A DNA stretch of 64,000 bases, taken from positions 747,787-811,786 of the forward strand of contig NZ_JAJOYX010000002.1 in assembly GCF_022565915.1 (NCBI RefSeq), given 5' to 3'. The notes below the pieces were generated by a model. That model worked only from the letters and a program-made list of their open reading frames with translations. It was not told the origin of the DNA and made no database searches. The DNA comes from Nesterenkonia sp. LB17 (GTDB lineage Bacteria; Actinomycetota; Actinomycetes; Actinomycetales; Micrococcaceae). Within the stretch, counting starts at the first letter, position 1. Every line of letters starts with the position of its first letter. Made by a program: the position numbers and the translations under genes. Below, one piece after another: positions 44,056 to 53,701 of the stretch.

Positions 44056-45035
44056 CGCGCTCCGCCGTCGCGGCTGGTCGTGTCGCTGGCAGCCGGGTCG
44101 TCGCGGCTGGTCAGGTCGAGCAGGTGGCCCAGCTCCAGCCGGCCCAGCGGGCGCACGGTGCCCTGCTGCTGGTCCCCGATGGTGATCTCGCCCAGGGCGG
44201 TGCGCACCAGGCGCAGCACCGGGTGTCCGACGTGGTCGAAGATGCGGCGCACGATCCGGTTGCGTCCTGAGTGCAGGGTCACCTGGATCATGGTGCGGCG
44301 GCCATCGCTGCCCAGCTGCCGATAGTCATCCACGGCGATGGGCCCGTCCTCGAGCTCGATGCCGGCGCGCAGCTTCTTGCCCACCTCTTTGTACACCGGT
44401 CCGGCGACCTCGACCACGTAGGTCTTGGGCACCTCGTAGGAGGGGTGGGTGAGCTTGTTGGCCAGCTCGCCGTCGTTGGTGAGCAGCAGCAGGCCCTCGG
44501 TCTCGGCGTCGAGGCGGCCCACGTGGAAGAGCCTGGCGGCCTTCATCTCCTCGGTGAGGTAGTCGTTGATGCAGGGCCGGCCGTGCGGATCGGACATCGT
44601 GGTGACCACGCCGGTGGGCTTGTTGAACATCACGTACTGGTGTTCGACGCTGAGCTGGATGCGCACGCCGTCGACATGGATGGTGACGTCGTCGGGCTGC
44701 ACGCGGATGCCGGGTTCGATGATGACCTTGCCGTCCACCGACACCCGACCCTCGGCGATCAGCGCCTCACAGACCCGTCGGGAGGCGACGCCGGCCTGGG
44801 CGAGCACCTTCTGCAGCCGCACACCCTCGGGGTCATGGACTGCCGCGAAGTTCTCCTCGGCCTCGTCACGGCGGGGCTTGGCCCGGCTCGGACCGGTGGA
44901 GATCATCCGCTGGGGGTCCTCGGAGGAGAAGGGCCCCCCGGACTGACCGGCCTTCGGGGTGCGTGCTGCGGTGGCAGCGCGTGGCTCCCGCCGCTGCGCC
45001 TCGCGCGCGCGGCGGTCTGGGCCCGAAGATTTCAT
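44052..45035 (-). CDS. rluB: 23S rRNA pseudouridine synthase of RluB type
   Basis: A 327-residue protein with a basic N-terminal tail of about 65 residues, an S4 RNA-binding domain (VRLQKVLAQAGVASRRVCEALIAEGRVSVDG) and a pseudouridine synthase catalytic domain (FHVGRLDAETEGLLLLTNDGELANKLTHP with catalytic Asp). The RluB/RsuA branch fits. Two ATGs are possible (45044 and 45035); the second has GGAG close upstream. It overlaps tyrA by ATGA. Confidence 0.92.
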   Translation of the reverse strand: MKSSGPDRRAREAQRREPRAATAARTPKAGQSGGPFSSEDPQRMISTGPSRAKPRRDEAEENFAAVHDPEGVRLQKVLAQAGVASRRVCEALIAEGRVSVDGKVIIEPGIRVQPDDVTIHVDGVRIQLSVEHQYVMFNKPTGVVTTMSDPHGRPCINDYLTEEMKAARLFHVGRLDAETEGLLLLTNDGELANKLTHPSYEVPKTYVVEVAGPVYKEVGKKLRAGIELEDGPIAVDDYRQLGSDGRRTMIQVTLHSGRNRIVRRIFDHVGHPVLRLVRTALGEITIGDQQQGTVRPLGRLELGHLLDLTSRDDPAASDTTSRDGGAR

Positions 45036-45075
45036 GATCTCCATTCTATGGGGAGTGTCCAATCCTTCCGGCCAC

Positions 45076-45651
45076 TCAGCTTTCCGGGCCCAGCTCTCCG
45101 GCTGCTTCGATGCCCGGCAGGTGTGGGGAGAGCTGTGGAAGCTCCTGCACCGAGTTGATCCCGAGGCGTTCCAGCAGGTCCGCGGTGGTGACATACAGGG
45201 TGGCTCCGGTGAGCGGATCGGTGCCGGCGGTGTCGACCAGACCGCGGTGGACCAGGGTGCGCACCACGCCGTCGACGTTGACCCCGCGGATGGCGGCGAC
45301 CTGGGAGCGGGCCACCGGCTGCCGGTAGGCGATCACGGCCAGGGTCTCCAGCGCGGCCTGGGAGAGCCGGGTGGTCGCGCCGCCGAGGACGAAGGCGGAG
45401 ACCTGCTCGGCGTAGTCGGCGCGGGAGTAGTAGCGGTATCCCCCGGCGATCTCACGCAGCTCATAGCCGCGGCGCCGGGAGCCCTCGCTGATCCCGTCGA
45501 TGTCCAGGCGCAGCGCATCGAGCACCGTGATGACCTGGTGCTCGGGGATCTCCAGGACCTGGGCCAGCTCCAGCGCGGAGACCGGCTCCTCGATGATCAT
45601 CAGCACGGCCTCGGCGGCGGCGAGCAGGTCCTCGCTGATCCGCTCAGCCAT
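45076..45651 (-). CDS. scpB: Segregation and condensation protein B
   Basis: A 191-residue kleisin-associated winged-helix protein of the SMC complex. It has the family segments LAAAEAVLMIIEEPVSALELAQVL and LSQAALETLAVIAYRQPVARSQVAAIRGVNVDGVVRTL. It overlaps scpA by eight bases. Together with Smc it condenses and segregates the chromosome. Confidence 0.95.
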   Translation of the reverse strand: MAERISEDLLAAAEAVLMIIEEPVSALELAQVLEIPEHQVITVLDALRLDIDGISEGSRRRGYELREIAGGYRYYSRADYAEQVSAFVLGGATTRLSQAALETLAVIAYRQPVARSQVAAIRGVNVDGVVRTLVHRGLVDTAGTDPLTGATLYVTTADLLERLGINSVQELPQLSPHLPGIEAAGELGPES

Positions 45652-46621
45652 GATCAGTATCCTCCTTCTCGGGCGCGGGGGTGTCGGGCGAGGAGATGTC
45701 GGGCGCAGGGGTGTCTACCCCGGTGCCGGCCGGATCGGCCCATTCGGCGGCCGCGCGGTCCAGCGCCGCGATCTCACCGCTGGCAGGACCGGACCAGATG
45801 ACTCGCAGCTCCCCCAGCGGCGCATCCTGTTCGAACGCGACGTCGCGGTCGCGGTAAAGCTCCAGCAGACCGAGAAACCGCACGACGACGACGAGCCGGC
45901 TCTCGGCCTCGCGGACCAGTTCGGTGAAGCTGGCCGCGCCGGCCTCGCGCAGCGCAGCGGTCATCACCGCCATCTCGGTCCGGATGTCCACCGCGTGGGA
46001 GTGCAGGTGCTCGAACCTGATGTGGTCCGGTTCCATCGCCGGACGGGCGAAGGCGCGCTCGGCGATGGTCTTCAGGTCCGCCGGGGTGGTCTTGAAGACC
46101 AGCTCGGGCAGCAGCTGGGCCAGCTCGGGGTGGGTGCCGGGCTGGCGCGGGAAGCGGTCCGAGTGCTCCTGGATCTGCTCGGCGATGTGCCCGGCGATGT
46201 GTTTGAACGCCCGGTACTGCAGCAGTCGGGCGAAGAGCAGGTCGCGGGCCTCCAGGGCGGCGAGGTCCTCCTCGGACTCGACCTCGCCCCCGGGCAGCAG
46301 CTGCGCGGCCTTGAGGTCCAGCAGGGTGGCGGCGATCAGGATGAAGTTCGAGGACTCGTCCAACGCCTGGTGGTGCGAGAGGCCTCGGACATAGCTGATG
46401 AACTCGTCGGTGACCGCGGAGATCGCCACCGCGGTGACGTCCATCTCGCGCTTGGCGATCAGGCCGAGCAGCAGGTCGAAGGGGCCGTCGAAGTTCGCCA
46501 GCGAGACCGTGAATCCGGTCGCTGTGGGGGAATCGTGCCGGGCGTCTGCCTCGAGGCTCTCGAGGTTCGCGGCGGCGTCGGCATGCTGAAGCGCCGCGGC
46601 GCCGGCTGCCGGGTGCGCCAC
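45644..46621 (-). CDS. scpA: Segregation and condensation protein A
   Basis: A 325-residue kleisin. FTVSLANFDGPFDLLLGLIAKREMDVTAVAISAVTDEFISYV and the C-terminal winged helix that bridges Smc heads are typical. The GTG start at 46621 shares its first base with the parA stop (TAGTG), and the end overlaps scpB, so the three are tightly coupled. An N-terminal extension of about 40 residues is present. Confidence 0.95.
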   Translation of the reverse strand: MAHPAAGAAALQHADAAANLESLEADARHDSPTATGFTVSLANFDGPFDLLLGLIAKREMDVTAVAISAVTDEFISYVRGLSHHQALDESSNFILIAATLLDLKAAQLLPGGEVESEEDLAALEARDLLFARLLQYRAFKHIAGHIAEQIQEHSDRFPRQPGTHPELAQLLPELVFKTTPADLKTIAERAFARPAMEPDHIRFEHLHSHAVDIRTEMAVMTAALREAGAASFTELVREAESRLVVVVRFLGLLELYRDRDVAFEQDAPLGELRVIWSGPASGEIAALDRAAAEWADPAGTGVDTPAPDISSPDTPAPEKEDTDHG

Positions 46622-47562
46622 TAGGGCGATCCACCTCGGAGGATCAGTTCGCGGGCCAGCTGGCGGTAGGCCTTGGCGCCCTCGTGCTTGTGCGCGTAGG
46701 CGGTGATCGGTTCCGCGGCCACGGTGGCGTCGGGGAACTTCACCGAGCGTTTGATGACGGTCTCGAAGACCTTGTCGCCGAAGGCCTCGACGATCCTGGC
46801 GATGACCTCGCGGGCGTGCAGGGTGCGCAGATCGACCATGGTGACCACCACGCCGTCGATCTCCAGGTCCGGATTCAACCGGTCCTGGACCTTCTCGATG
46901 GTGTCGACCAGCAGCGCCACGGCGCGCAGCGCGAAGTACTCGGCCTCCAGCGGGATGACGACGCCGTGGGCGGCGGTGAGCGCGTTGACGGTGAGCAGCC
47001 CCAGCGAGGGCTGGCAGTCGATGATGATGACGTCGTAGTCGTTCCGGACCTGGCGCAGCGCGCGGTCCAGGACCTGTTCGCGGGCCACCTCGTTGACCAG
47101 CTGCACCTCCGCGGCGGAGAGGTCGATGTTCGCCGGCAGCAGGTCGATGTTCTCCACGTGGGTGGAGACGATGGCGTCGCGGGTCTTGACCTCACGCTCC
47201 ATGAGCACGTTGTAGACCGTGGTCTCCAGCTCATGCGGGCTGGTGCCGAAGCCGGCGGAGAGTGCGCCCTGCGGGTCGAAGTCCACCATCAGCACGCGGC
47301 GGCCGTATTCGGCGAGCGCGGCGCCCAGGTTGATCGCGGAGGTGGTCTTGCCGACTCCGCCCTTCTGGTTGACCATGGCGATGACTCGCGCGGGGCCGTG
47401 GCTGCTCAGCGGCGCGGGTTCGGCGAAGTCATGCTTCGGCCGGCCCGTGGGGCCCATGATCGCGTCGCCGTAGATGGTGAAGAGTTCGGTCGGCTGATCG
47501 CTGTGCGACGCGTTGACCTCCCGGTCAGGCGTTTCGCCCATCCGGGCACCCGGCTCGCTCAC
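46621..47562 (-). CDS. ParA-family ATPase next to scpAB
   Basis: A 313-residue deviant-Walker ATPase: VNQKGGVGKTTSAINLGAALA, VDFDPQGALSAGFG and DYDVIIIDCQPSLGLLTVNAL. No parB is adjacent, so it is not the origin-proximal parAB but the second ParA found beside scpA in actinobacteria. I prefer the GTG at 47562, preceded by GAGGG, over a TTG at 47574. Confidence 0.93.
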   Translation of the reverse strand: MSEPGARMGETPDREVNASHSDQPTELFTIYGDAIMGPTGRPKHDFAEPAPLSSHGPARVIAMVNQKGGVGKTTSAINLGAALAEYGRRVLMVDFDPQGALSAGFGTSPHELETTVYNVLMEREVKTRDAIVSTHVENIDLLPANIDLSAAEVQLVNEVAREQVLDRALRQVRNDYDVIIIDCQPSLGLLTVNALTAAHGVVIPLEAEYFALRAVALLVDTIEKVQDRLNPDLEIDGVVVTMVDLRTLHAREVIARIVEAFGDKVFETVIKRSVKFPDATVAAEPITAYAHKHEGAKAYRQLARELILRGGSP

Positions 47563-47693
47563 GTGATCCCTCAACTTCCTCCTGCGGACAACAACTTATC
47601 CAGGTTACCCCGTGTCCTCATCGAGGCAAGATGTGCAGGCCAAGTAGCACTCGAAGGTTCGCCTCGCCATCGCGTCAGGCTCGGGCGGCAGGG

Positions 47694-48329
47694 TCAGGCT
47701 GCGGCGCTGCCGCTGGACCGGCGTCCGGCCAGCGGCACTCGCCAGCCGCGCTTGAGCGAGATCATGCGCAGCGTGAAGACCAGGCAGGAGACCACGAGTC
47801 CCGCCCAGATCAGCGGCAGCTCGAGGCTCAGCACGATCACGATGAGCCCCGCGCCGAACATCGCCGGCACCGCATAGACGCCGCGCGGGTTGAAGATCTG
47901 TGGGGTCTCGTTGGCCACCACGTCGCGCATCGCACCGCCGCCCACCGCGGTGGTCACCCCGAGCAGGACGCAGGCGATCTCATTGAGCCCGGCGTTGAAC
48001 GCGATGACCGTGCCGGTGAGGCAGAACAGCGAGAGTCCGACGGCGTCGAAGACCAGCAGCGTCCGGCGCAGCCGGGTCTCATGGAGCAGCCCGGTGAGCA
48101 CCAGGATCACTGCCACCAGCACCGGGGCCAGGTAGATCGGCTGCAGGAAGGCGGCCGGGGGTCCTTCGCCGATGATGATGTCCCGGGTGACGCCGCCGCC
48201 GAGTCCGGCCATGGAGGCCAGCAGCAGCGAGCCCACCACGTCGAAGCCCTTGCGGGCGGCGAGCAGCGCCCCGGAGACGGCGAAGGCGAAGGTGCCCAGC
48301 AGCTCGACGGCCAACAGCGCGAGGTCCAT
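47694..48329 (-). CDS. TRIC-type cation channel (UPF0126) protein
   Basis: A 211-residue membrane protein with seven helices in two similar halves: LLGTFAFAVSGALLAARKGFDVVGSLLLASMAGLGGGVTRDIIIG and AVGLSLFCLTGTVIAFNAG with TAVGGGAMRDVVANETP. The repeated GGG(x)RD motif is the family signature of prokaryotic TRIC channels. It is separated from parA by 131 bases and is probably its own unit. Function in potassium homeostasis is inferred from the family. Confidence 0.9.
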   Translation of the reverse strand: MDLALLAVELLGTFAFAVSGALLAARKGFDVVGSLLLASMAGLGGGVTRDIIIGEGPPAAFLQPIYLAPVLVAVILVLTGLLHETRLRRTLLVFDAVGLSLFCLTGTVIAFNAGLNEIACVLLGVTTAVGGGAMRDVVANETPQIFNPRGVYAVPAMFGAGLIVIVLSLELPLIWAGLVVSCLVFTLRMISLKRGWRVPLAGRRSSGSAAA

Positions 48330-48374
48330 CGCTCTCCCCCTGCGTCAGCCGGGGAGCAGCTGCGCGCGACACGT

Positions 48375-48426
48375 CCGCGGCGCGCTGGCGCCGCGGAGAC
48401 TTGTGCGGCGCGCGGTCGCGCGCCGC
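48375..48426 (-). terminator. Double hairpin after prpE
   Basis: Two GC hairpins in tandem: CCGCGGCG/CGCCGCGG (48375-48396) and GCGGCGCGC/GCGCGCCGC with loop GGTC (48405-48426), just after the prpE stop codon. No U-tract. Confidence 0.65.
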
Positions 48427-48434
48427 CGACAAGC

Positions 48435-50354
48435 CTACCGCTGGGGTCGCAGCACCGGGATCAGGTCATCGAGCACCGAGGCGTCCTCGATGGTGGAGGG
48501 CACCCGCGCCTGCTCGCCGTCGGCGATCTGGCGCATGGTCTTGCGCAGGATCTTGCCCGACCGGGTCTTCGGCAGCGCGGCGACCACCGCGACGGTCTTG
48601 AAGTCCGCCACCGGTCCGATGTCTCGGCGCACCAGGGCGGTCAGCTCCGCCTGCAGCGTCTTCGGGTCGTCCTCTCGTCCAGCCTTGAGCACCACGAATC
48701 CCGAGGCGCGCTGACCCTTGAGCTCGTCCTGCAGTCCGATCACCGCGCATTCGGCCACTGCCGGGTGGGAGGCGACCACGGCTTCGATGGAACCGGCCGA
48801 GAGCCGATGACCGGCCACGTTGATCACGTCATCGGTGCGGCCCATCACGAAGAGGTAGCCGTCCTGATCCAGGTAGCCGGAGTCCCCGGTGGCGTAGAAC
48901 CCGGGGAAGGCGTCGAGATACGAATCGATGTAGCGCTGGTCGTCGCCCCAGAGGGTGGGCAGGGTGCCCGGGGGCATGGGCAGTCGCAGCGCGATGTTGC
49001 CCTCCTCCCCCGCCGGGAGCTCCTCCCCGGTCGCGTCGAGGATCACCACGTCGTAGCCGGCCATCGGCAGCGTGGCGGAACCTTCCTTGACCTCCAGCGC
49101 CTCGATCCCCACCGGGTTGGCCGCGATCGGCCAGCCGGTCTCGGTCTGCCACCAGTTGTCGATCACCGGCACCTGCAGGGCGTCGGTGATCCAGCGCTGG
49201 GTGACCGGGTCGAGCCGCTCCCCGGCGGCGTAGAGGTGACGCAGCGAGGAGATGTCGTAGTCGCCGACCAGCGCGGCCTCCGGGTCGGTCTTGCGGATCG
49301 CGCGCAGCGCCGTGGGTGCGGTGAACAGCGCGGTGATCCGGTGCTGCTGGATCATCCGCCAGAAGGCGCCCGCATCAGGGGTGCCGACCGGTTTGCCCTC
49401 GTAGAGCACGGTGGTCGCTCCGACCAGCAGCGGTCCATAGACGATGAAGGAGTGCCCGACCACCCAGCCGACGTCGGAGGCGGTGAACATGGTCTCCCCC
49501 GGGCCGACGTCGTAGATCGCCTGCATCGACCAGCTCAGCGCGACGGCGGTGCCTCCCTGGTCACGGACCACGCCCTTGGGCCGGCCGGTGGTCCCGGAGG
49601 TGTAGAGGATGTAGAGCGGGTCGGTGGCGCGCACCGTGACCGGGGCTGCGGGCGCAGCCTGGGCTGACCGGGAGGACCAGTCGTGCCATTGCGCAGTCAC
49701 ACTCGTCTCTGCGTCCGCGGCGACCTCTTCGAGGCTGTGGGCGAAGCCCTCGCGCTCCTGGACCACCACGTGGCGGACGTCGTGGGTGGCCAGGCGCAGC
49801 GCCTCGGCCACGGTTGGCAGGTACTCCACCTTGCGGGTGGGTTCGATGCCTCCGGTGGCGGTGAGCACGACGTCGGGGGACGCGTCGTCGATGCGCGAGG
49901 CCAGCTCCTTTGCGGCGAAGCCGCCGAAGACCACCGAGTGCACCGCTCCGATCCGGGCGCAGGCGAGCATCGCGATGGGCGCCTGCGGGATCATCGGCAG
50001 GTAGATGATGACCCGGTCTCCGGCACCCACGCCGAGTTCGGTCAGCATTCCGGCACACCGGGCCACCTCGGCGGTGAGCTCGGCGTAGCTGTAGCTCTGG
50101 ACGGCCCCGGTCACGGCGGAGTCATAGATCAGCGCGGTCTGCTCCCCACGGCCGGCCTCGACGTGGCGGTCCAGGCAGTTGTAGCTCAGGTTCAGCTCCG
50201 CCTCGGGAAACCAGCGGTAGATCGGGGCCGCCGAGTCGTCGAGTGCGCGCTCCGGCGCGCGGTCCCAGTGGATCTGCTCGGCGGCGGCGAGCCAGAACTC
50301 CTCACGCTGGGCCAGTGATCGTGCGTGCAGCTCGCGGTAGGACGTACCGGTCAT
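48435..50354 (-). CDS. prpE: Propionyl-CoA synthetase
   Basis: A 639-residue acyl-CoA synthetase of the ANL superfamily. YILYTSGTTGRPKGVVRDQGG (P-loop A3 motif), NWWQTETGWPI (A5), GFYATGDSGYLDQDGYLFVMGRTDDVINVAGHRLSAGSIE (A7/A8) and PKTRSGKILRKTM with the acetylation-regulated Lys are present. The N-terminal YRELHARSLAQREEFWLAAA resembles PrpE more than Acs. The ATG at 50354 has GCAGGAG. It is divergent from the prpR-D-B-C operon, which fixes propionate as substrate by context. Confidence 0.92.
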   Translation of the reverse strand: MTGTSYRELHARSLAQREEFWLAAAEQIHWDRAPERALDDSAAPIYRWFPEAELNLSYNCLDRHVEAGRGEQTALIYDSAVTGAVQSYSYAELTAEVARCAGMLTELGVGAGDRVIIYLPMIPQAPIAMLACARIGAVHSVVFGGFAAKELASRIDDASPDVVLTATGGIEPTRKVEYLPTVAEALRLATHDVRHVVVQEREGFAHSLEEVAADAETSVTAQWHDWSSRSAQAAPAAPVTVRATDPLYILYTSGTTGRPKGVVRDQGGTAVALSWSMQAIYDVGPGETMFTASDVGWVVGHSFIVYGPLLVGATTVLYEGKPVGTPDAGAFWRMIQQHRITALFTAPTALRAIRKTDPEAALVGDYDISSLRHLYAAGERLDPVTQRWITDALQVPVIDNWWQTETGWPIAANPVGIEALEVKEGSATLPMAGYDVVILDATGEELPAGEEGNIALRLPMPPGTLPTLWGDDQRYIDSYLDAFPGFYATGDSGYLDQDGYLFVMGRTDDVINVAGHRLSAGSIEAVVASHPAVAECAVIGLQDELKGQRASGFVVLKAGREDDPKTLQAELTALVRRDIGPVADFKTVAVVAALPKTRSGKILRKTMRQIADGEQARVPSTIEDASVLDDLIPVLRPQR

Positions 50355-50431
50355 GGGAGTGCTCCTGCTCATCGGCGTGGACGCGTGACACATCCAAGGA
50401 TATGAGCTGGATCACAGAAGGTAAAGCCCTA

Positions 50432-50502
50432 TGTATACATAGTTGACTAGATAGTGGAATATTCTGCCGAAAGACTCCACAGAGCACCCCTCGTTGTATA
50501 CA
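50432..50502. promoter_or_regulatory. Two TGTATACA operator sites between prpE and prpR
   Basis: The palindrome TGTATACA occurs twice in the divergent region: at 50432-50439 (within ATGTATACAT) and at 50495-50502. The second overlaps a -10 TATACA that precedes the prpR ATG by eight bases. This is the expected arrangement for a GntR/FCD regulator controlling both directions; the region is otherwise AT-rich. Confidence 0.7.
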
Positions 50503-50510
50503 CTCAAATC

Positions 50511-51236
50511 ATGCGTGCCAGTGACCGTGCCTACGACACCCTGCGGCAGGAGATCCTCGACGGGGTGCTGACCCCGGGGACCCTGCTCGGCGAGGTCGAT
50601 CAGGCCGAACGGCTGGGCCTCTCCCGCACCCCGCTGCGCGAGGCGCTGTCCCGCTTGATCGCCGACGGGCTCGCCGATCAGACCAAGGGGCGCGGCACGC
50701 TGGTCAGCTCCATCTCCGCGGCCGACGTCGACCTGCTCTTCGAGCTCCGCCTCCCGCTGGAGGTCCAGTCGGCGCGGCTGGCCGCCGAGCGCGGAGACCC
50801 CCGCCGGTTCAGCGCGCTCGCGGAACGCTTCAGCGCGGCGGAGAAGATCCTGCGGTCGCGAGAGCGCCAGCGGGACCACACCCAGGACCATGCCGAGGAG
50901 GACGAGCACTATTACGCCCTCACCGAGGAGCTCGATGAGGCGGTCTCCGACGCCGTGGCCAATCCCTATCTGAGCCACTCGCTGCGCAGCATGCGCGCCC
51001 ACCTGGTCCGCGCCCGCCGGCTGGCTCAGCATGAGCCCGAGCGGCTCGCGGCCTCAGCCCGCGAACACCGCGAGGTCTGCACCGCCATCGCGTCCGGAGA
51101 CGCCGAGACCGCCGGTGCCGCGATGCTGATCCATCTGCGCCGCAGCCTCGCCTACATCACCGCCCAGCACGAGACAGCCCAGTCCGCACAGCAGCACCGA
51201 AGCCTGACTCCCAATCGAGAGGAACCACCAGCATGA
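50511..51236 (+). CDS. GntR-family (FCD) regulator of propionate catabolism
   Basis: A 241-residue protein: N-terminal winged helix ([50 protein letters not shown]) and an all-helical FCD ligand domain ([20 protein letters not shown] ... [10 protein letters not shown] ... [17 protein letters not shown]). It precedes prpD with an ATGA overlap and is divergent from prpE, so it is likely the local repressor, acting through TGTATACA. This differs from the enhancer-binding PrpR of enterics and the PrpR of mycobacteria. Confidence 0.88.
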   Translation: MRASDRAYDTLRQEILDGVLTPGTLLGEVDQAERLGLSRTPLREALSRLIADGLADQTKGRGTLVSSISAADVDLLFELRLPLEVQSARLAAERGDPRRFSALAERFSAAEKILRSRERQRDHTQDHAEEDEHYYALTEELDEAVSDAVANPYLSHSLRSMRAHLVRARRLAQHEPERLAASAREHREVCTAIASGDAETAGAAMLIHLRRSLAYITAQHETAQSAQQHRSLTPNREEPPA

Positions 51237-52750
51237 TCAGCCACAACGTACGGGTCTACCGCAGCGACGAGAACCTTCCCCGACAGGACCAGCTCGCCTG
51301 GAAGATCGCCCAGGTCGCCGTCGACCCGGTGGAAGTGGACGCGGAGGTCACCGAGATGGTGATCAACCGCATCATCGACAACGCGGCTGTGGCGGTGGCC
51401 TCGCTGAACCGCGCCCCGATCATCGCCGCCCGCGCCCAGGCGCTGGACCATTCGGTCTCCGCAAACGGCTCCGGCGCCTCGATCTTCGGCATCGAGACCA
51501 AGTCCAGTCCCGAATGGGCGGCCTGGGCCAACGGCGTCGCGGTCCGCGAGCTGGACTACCACGACACCTTCCTGGCCGCGGAGTACTCCCACCCCGGGGA
51601 CAACATCCCTGCCGTGCTGGCAGCGGCACAGCACACCGGAGCCTCCGGGGCCGAGCTGATCCGCGGCATCGCCACCGGCTACGAGATCCAGGTGGACCTG
51701 GTCAAGGCGATCTCGCTGCACAAGCACAAGATCGACCACGTGGCCCACCTCGGCCCCTCGGCGGCCGCAGGCATCGGCACCCTGCTCGACCTGGATGCCG
51801 AGACGATCTTCCAGGCCGTGGGCCAGGCGCTGCACACCACCACCGCCACCCGGCAGTCCCGCAAGGGCGAGATCTCCACCTGGAAGGCCCACGCCCCGGC
51901 CTTCGCCGCGAAGATGGCAGTCGAAGCAGTGGACCGGGCGATGCGCGGACAGACCTCGCCGGTGCCCATCTATGAAGGTGAGGACGGCGTCATCGCCTGG
52001 ATGCTCGACGGGCCCAGCGCCTCCTACGACGTTCCGCTGCCGGCCAGCGGGGAGCCCAAGCGGGCGATCCTGGACACCTATACCAAGGAGCACTCGGCGG
52101 AGTACCAGGCGCAGGCCTGGATCGACCTCGCCCGCCGGCTGCACCACGCGCACCCGCAGGTCACCGATCCCGCGCTGGTGGAGTCGGTGCTGATCCGCAC
52201 CAGCCACCACACCCATTACGTGATCGGCTCGGGGGCGAACGACCCGCAGAAGTATGACCCCACCGCCTCCCGCGAGACGCTGGATCACTCCATCCCGTAT
52301 ATCTTCACCGTGGCGCTGCAGGACGGCGCCTGGCACCACGTGGACTCCTACACCCCCGAGCGCGCGCAGCGCGAGGACACCGTCGCGCTGTGGCACAAGG
52401 TCACCACCGAGGAGGATCCGGAGTGGACCCGGCGCTATCACTCCACCGACATCGCCGAGAAGGCCTTCGGCGGGTCCGTGGAGATCCGGCTGCACGACGG
52501 CGAGGTGATCACCGATGAGATCGCCGTCGCCGACGCCCACCCGCTGGGTGCGCGGCCCTTCTCCCGAGAGCAGTACATCGCCAAGTTCCGCACCCTGGCG
52601 GACGGGGTCATCGCCGACGCGGAGATCGAAAGGTTCCTCGGCGCGGTCGAGGCCCTGGAGACGCTGGCCTCCGGTGAGCTCGATCAGCTCAACGTCTTCG
52701 CGGCCACCGGGGTCATCGATCCGGCCGCGGCACCGAAGGGACTGTTCTAG
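51233..52750 (+). CDS. prpD: 2-methylcitrate dehydratase
   Basis: A 505-residue MmgE/PrpD-family enzyme that dehydrates 2-methylcitrate to methylaconitate in the methylcitrate cycle. Diagnostic segments are [63 protein letters not shown] and [32 protein letters not shown]. It overlaps prpR by ATGA and is followed by prpB after three bases. Confidence 0.95.
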   Translation: MISHNVRVYRSDENLPRQDQLAWKIAQVAVDPVEVDAEVTEMVINRIIDNAAVAVASLNRAPIIAARAQALDHSVSANGSGASIFGIETKSSPEWAAWANGVAVRELDYHDTFLAAEYSHPGDNIPAVLAAAQHTGASGAELIRGIATGYEIQVDLVKAISLHKHKIDHVAHLGPSAAAGIGTLLDLDAETIFQAVGQALHTTTATRQSRKGEISTWKAHAPAFAAKMAVEAVDRAMRGQTSPVPIYEGEDGVIAWMLDGPSASYDVPLPASGEPKRAILDTYTKEHSAEYQAQAWIDLARRLHHAHPQVTDPALVESVLIRTSHHTHYVIGSGANDPQKYDPTASRETLDHSIPYIFTVALQDGAWHHVDSYTPERAQREDTVALWHKVTTEEDPEWTRRYHSTDIAEKAFGGSVEIRLHDGEVITDEIAVADAHPLGARPFSREQYIAKFRTLADGVIADAEIERFLGAVEALETLASGELDQLNVFAATGVIDPAAAPKGLF

Positions 52751-52753
52751 GCC

Positions 52754-53671
52754 ATGCTCTACTCCACCATCACCCCCGCGCAGAAGCGCCTCGACCTGCG
52801 CGCCATGCTGACCCCCGGGGCGGCGCGCCAGTTCCCGGGCACCTTCACCCCGCTCTCGGCTCCGTTGATCGAGCAGAAGGGCTTCGACGGGATCTACATC
52901 TCCGGCGCAGTGCTGGCCAACGAGCTGGGTCTGCCCGACATCGGGCTGACCACGCTGAGCGAGGTCGCCCAGCGGGCGGGCCAGATCGCGCGGGCGACCA
53001 ATCTGCCGGCCCTGGTCGACGCCGACACCGGATTCGGCGAACCGATGAACGTGGCACGCTCGGTCCAGGAGCTCGAGGACGCCGGGCTCGCGGGCTGCCA
53101 CATCGAGGACCAGTTCAACCCCAAGCGCTGCGGCCACCTGGATGGGAAGAACCTGGTGGACCTGCAGACCGCCACCCAGCGGGTGGCCGCAGCCGCTCGC
53201 GGAAGACGAGACGAGAACTTCCTGATCATGGCGCGCACCGACCTGCGCGCAGTCGAAGGTCTTGACGCCGCGATCGAGCGGGCCAAGGCCCTGGTCGACG
53301 CCGGGGCCGACGCGATCTTCCCCGAGGCGATGAAGGACCTCAGCGAGTTCGCCGCCGTCTGCGCGGCTGTGGATGTGCCGGTGCTGGCCAACATGACCGA
53401 GTTCGGCAAGTCTCCGCTGTTCTCCCGCGAGGAGCTGGCCGAGACCGGCGTCGCCATGGTGATCTATCCGGTGACCTCGCTGCGCTCCGCCATGGGCGCG
53501 ATCGAGCGCACCCTGGACGTGTTGGCCGCCGAAGGTTCCCAGCAGGGCGCGGTGGATCAGATGATGACCCGGGCACGGCTCTACGAACTGGTCGACTATG
53601 AGGCGTACAACGCCTTCGACACCGGAATCTTCAACTTCGATGTCCCCGACGTGCACGGCAAGAACTCTTAA
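52754..53671 (+). CDS. prpB: 2-methylisocitrate lyase
   Basis: A 305-residue PEP-mutase/isocitrate-lyase-fold enzyme splitting methylisocitrate into pyruvate and succinate. The flexible active-site loop reads FNPKRCGHLDGK, with catalytic Cys in KRCGH; DADTGFGEPMNV carries the metal-binding aspartates. Length is right for PrpB and much shorter than isocitrate lyase. Confidence 0.96.
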   Translation: MLYSTITPAQKRLDLRAMLTPGAARQFPGTFTPLSAPLIEQKGFDGIYISGAVLANELGLPDIGLTTLSEVAQRAGQIARATNLPALVDADTGFGEPMNVARSVQELEDAGLAGCHIEDQFNPKRCGHLDGKNLVDLQTATQRVAAAARGRRDENFLIMARTDLRAVEGLDAAIERAKALVDAGADAIFPEAMKDLSEFAAVCAAVDVPVLANMTEFGKSPLFSREELAETGVAMVIYPVTSLRSAMGAIERTLDVLAAEGSQQGAVDQMMTRARLYELVDYEAYNAFDTGIFNFDVPDVHGKNS

Positions 53672-53701
53672 AGACCCCGCAATGACCTGAGGAGGTCACT
53701 C

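Noticed and set aside
51152..53656. An 834-codon open frame on the minus strand opposite prpD and prpB
   Set aside because: It is antisense to well-supported genes, has Gly/Val/His-rich composition without domains, and arises from GC-biased third positions.
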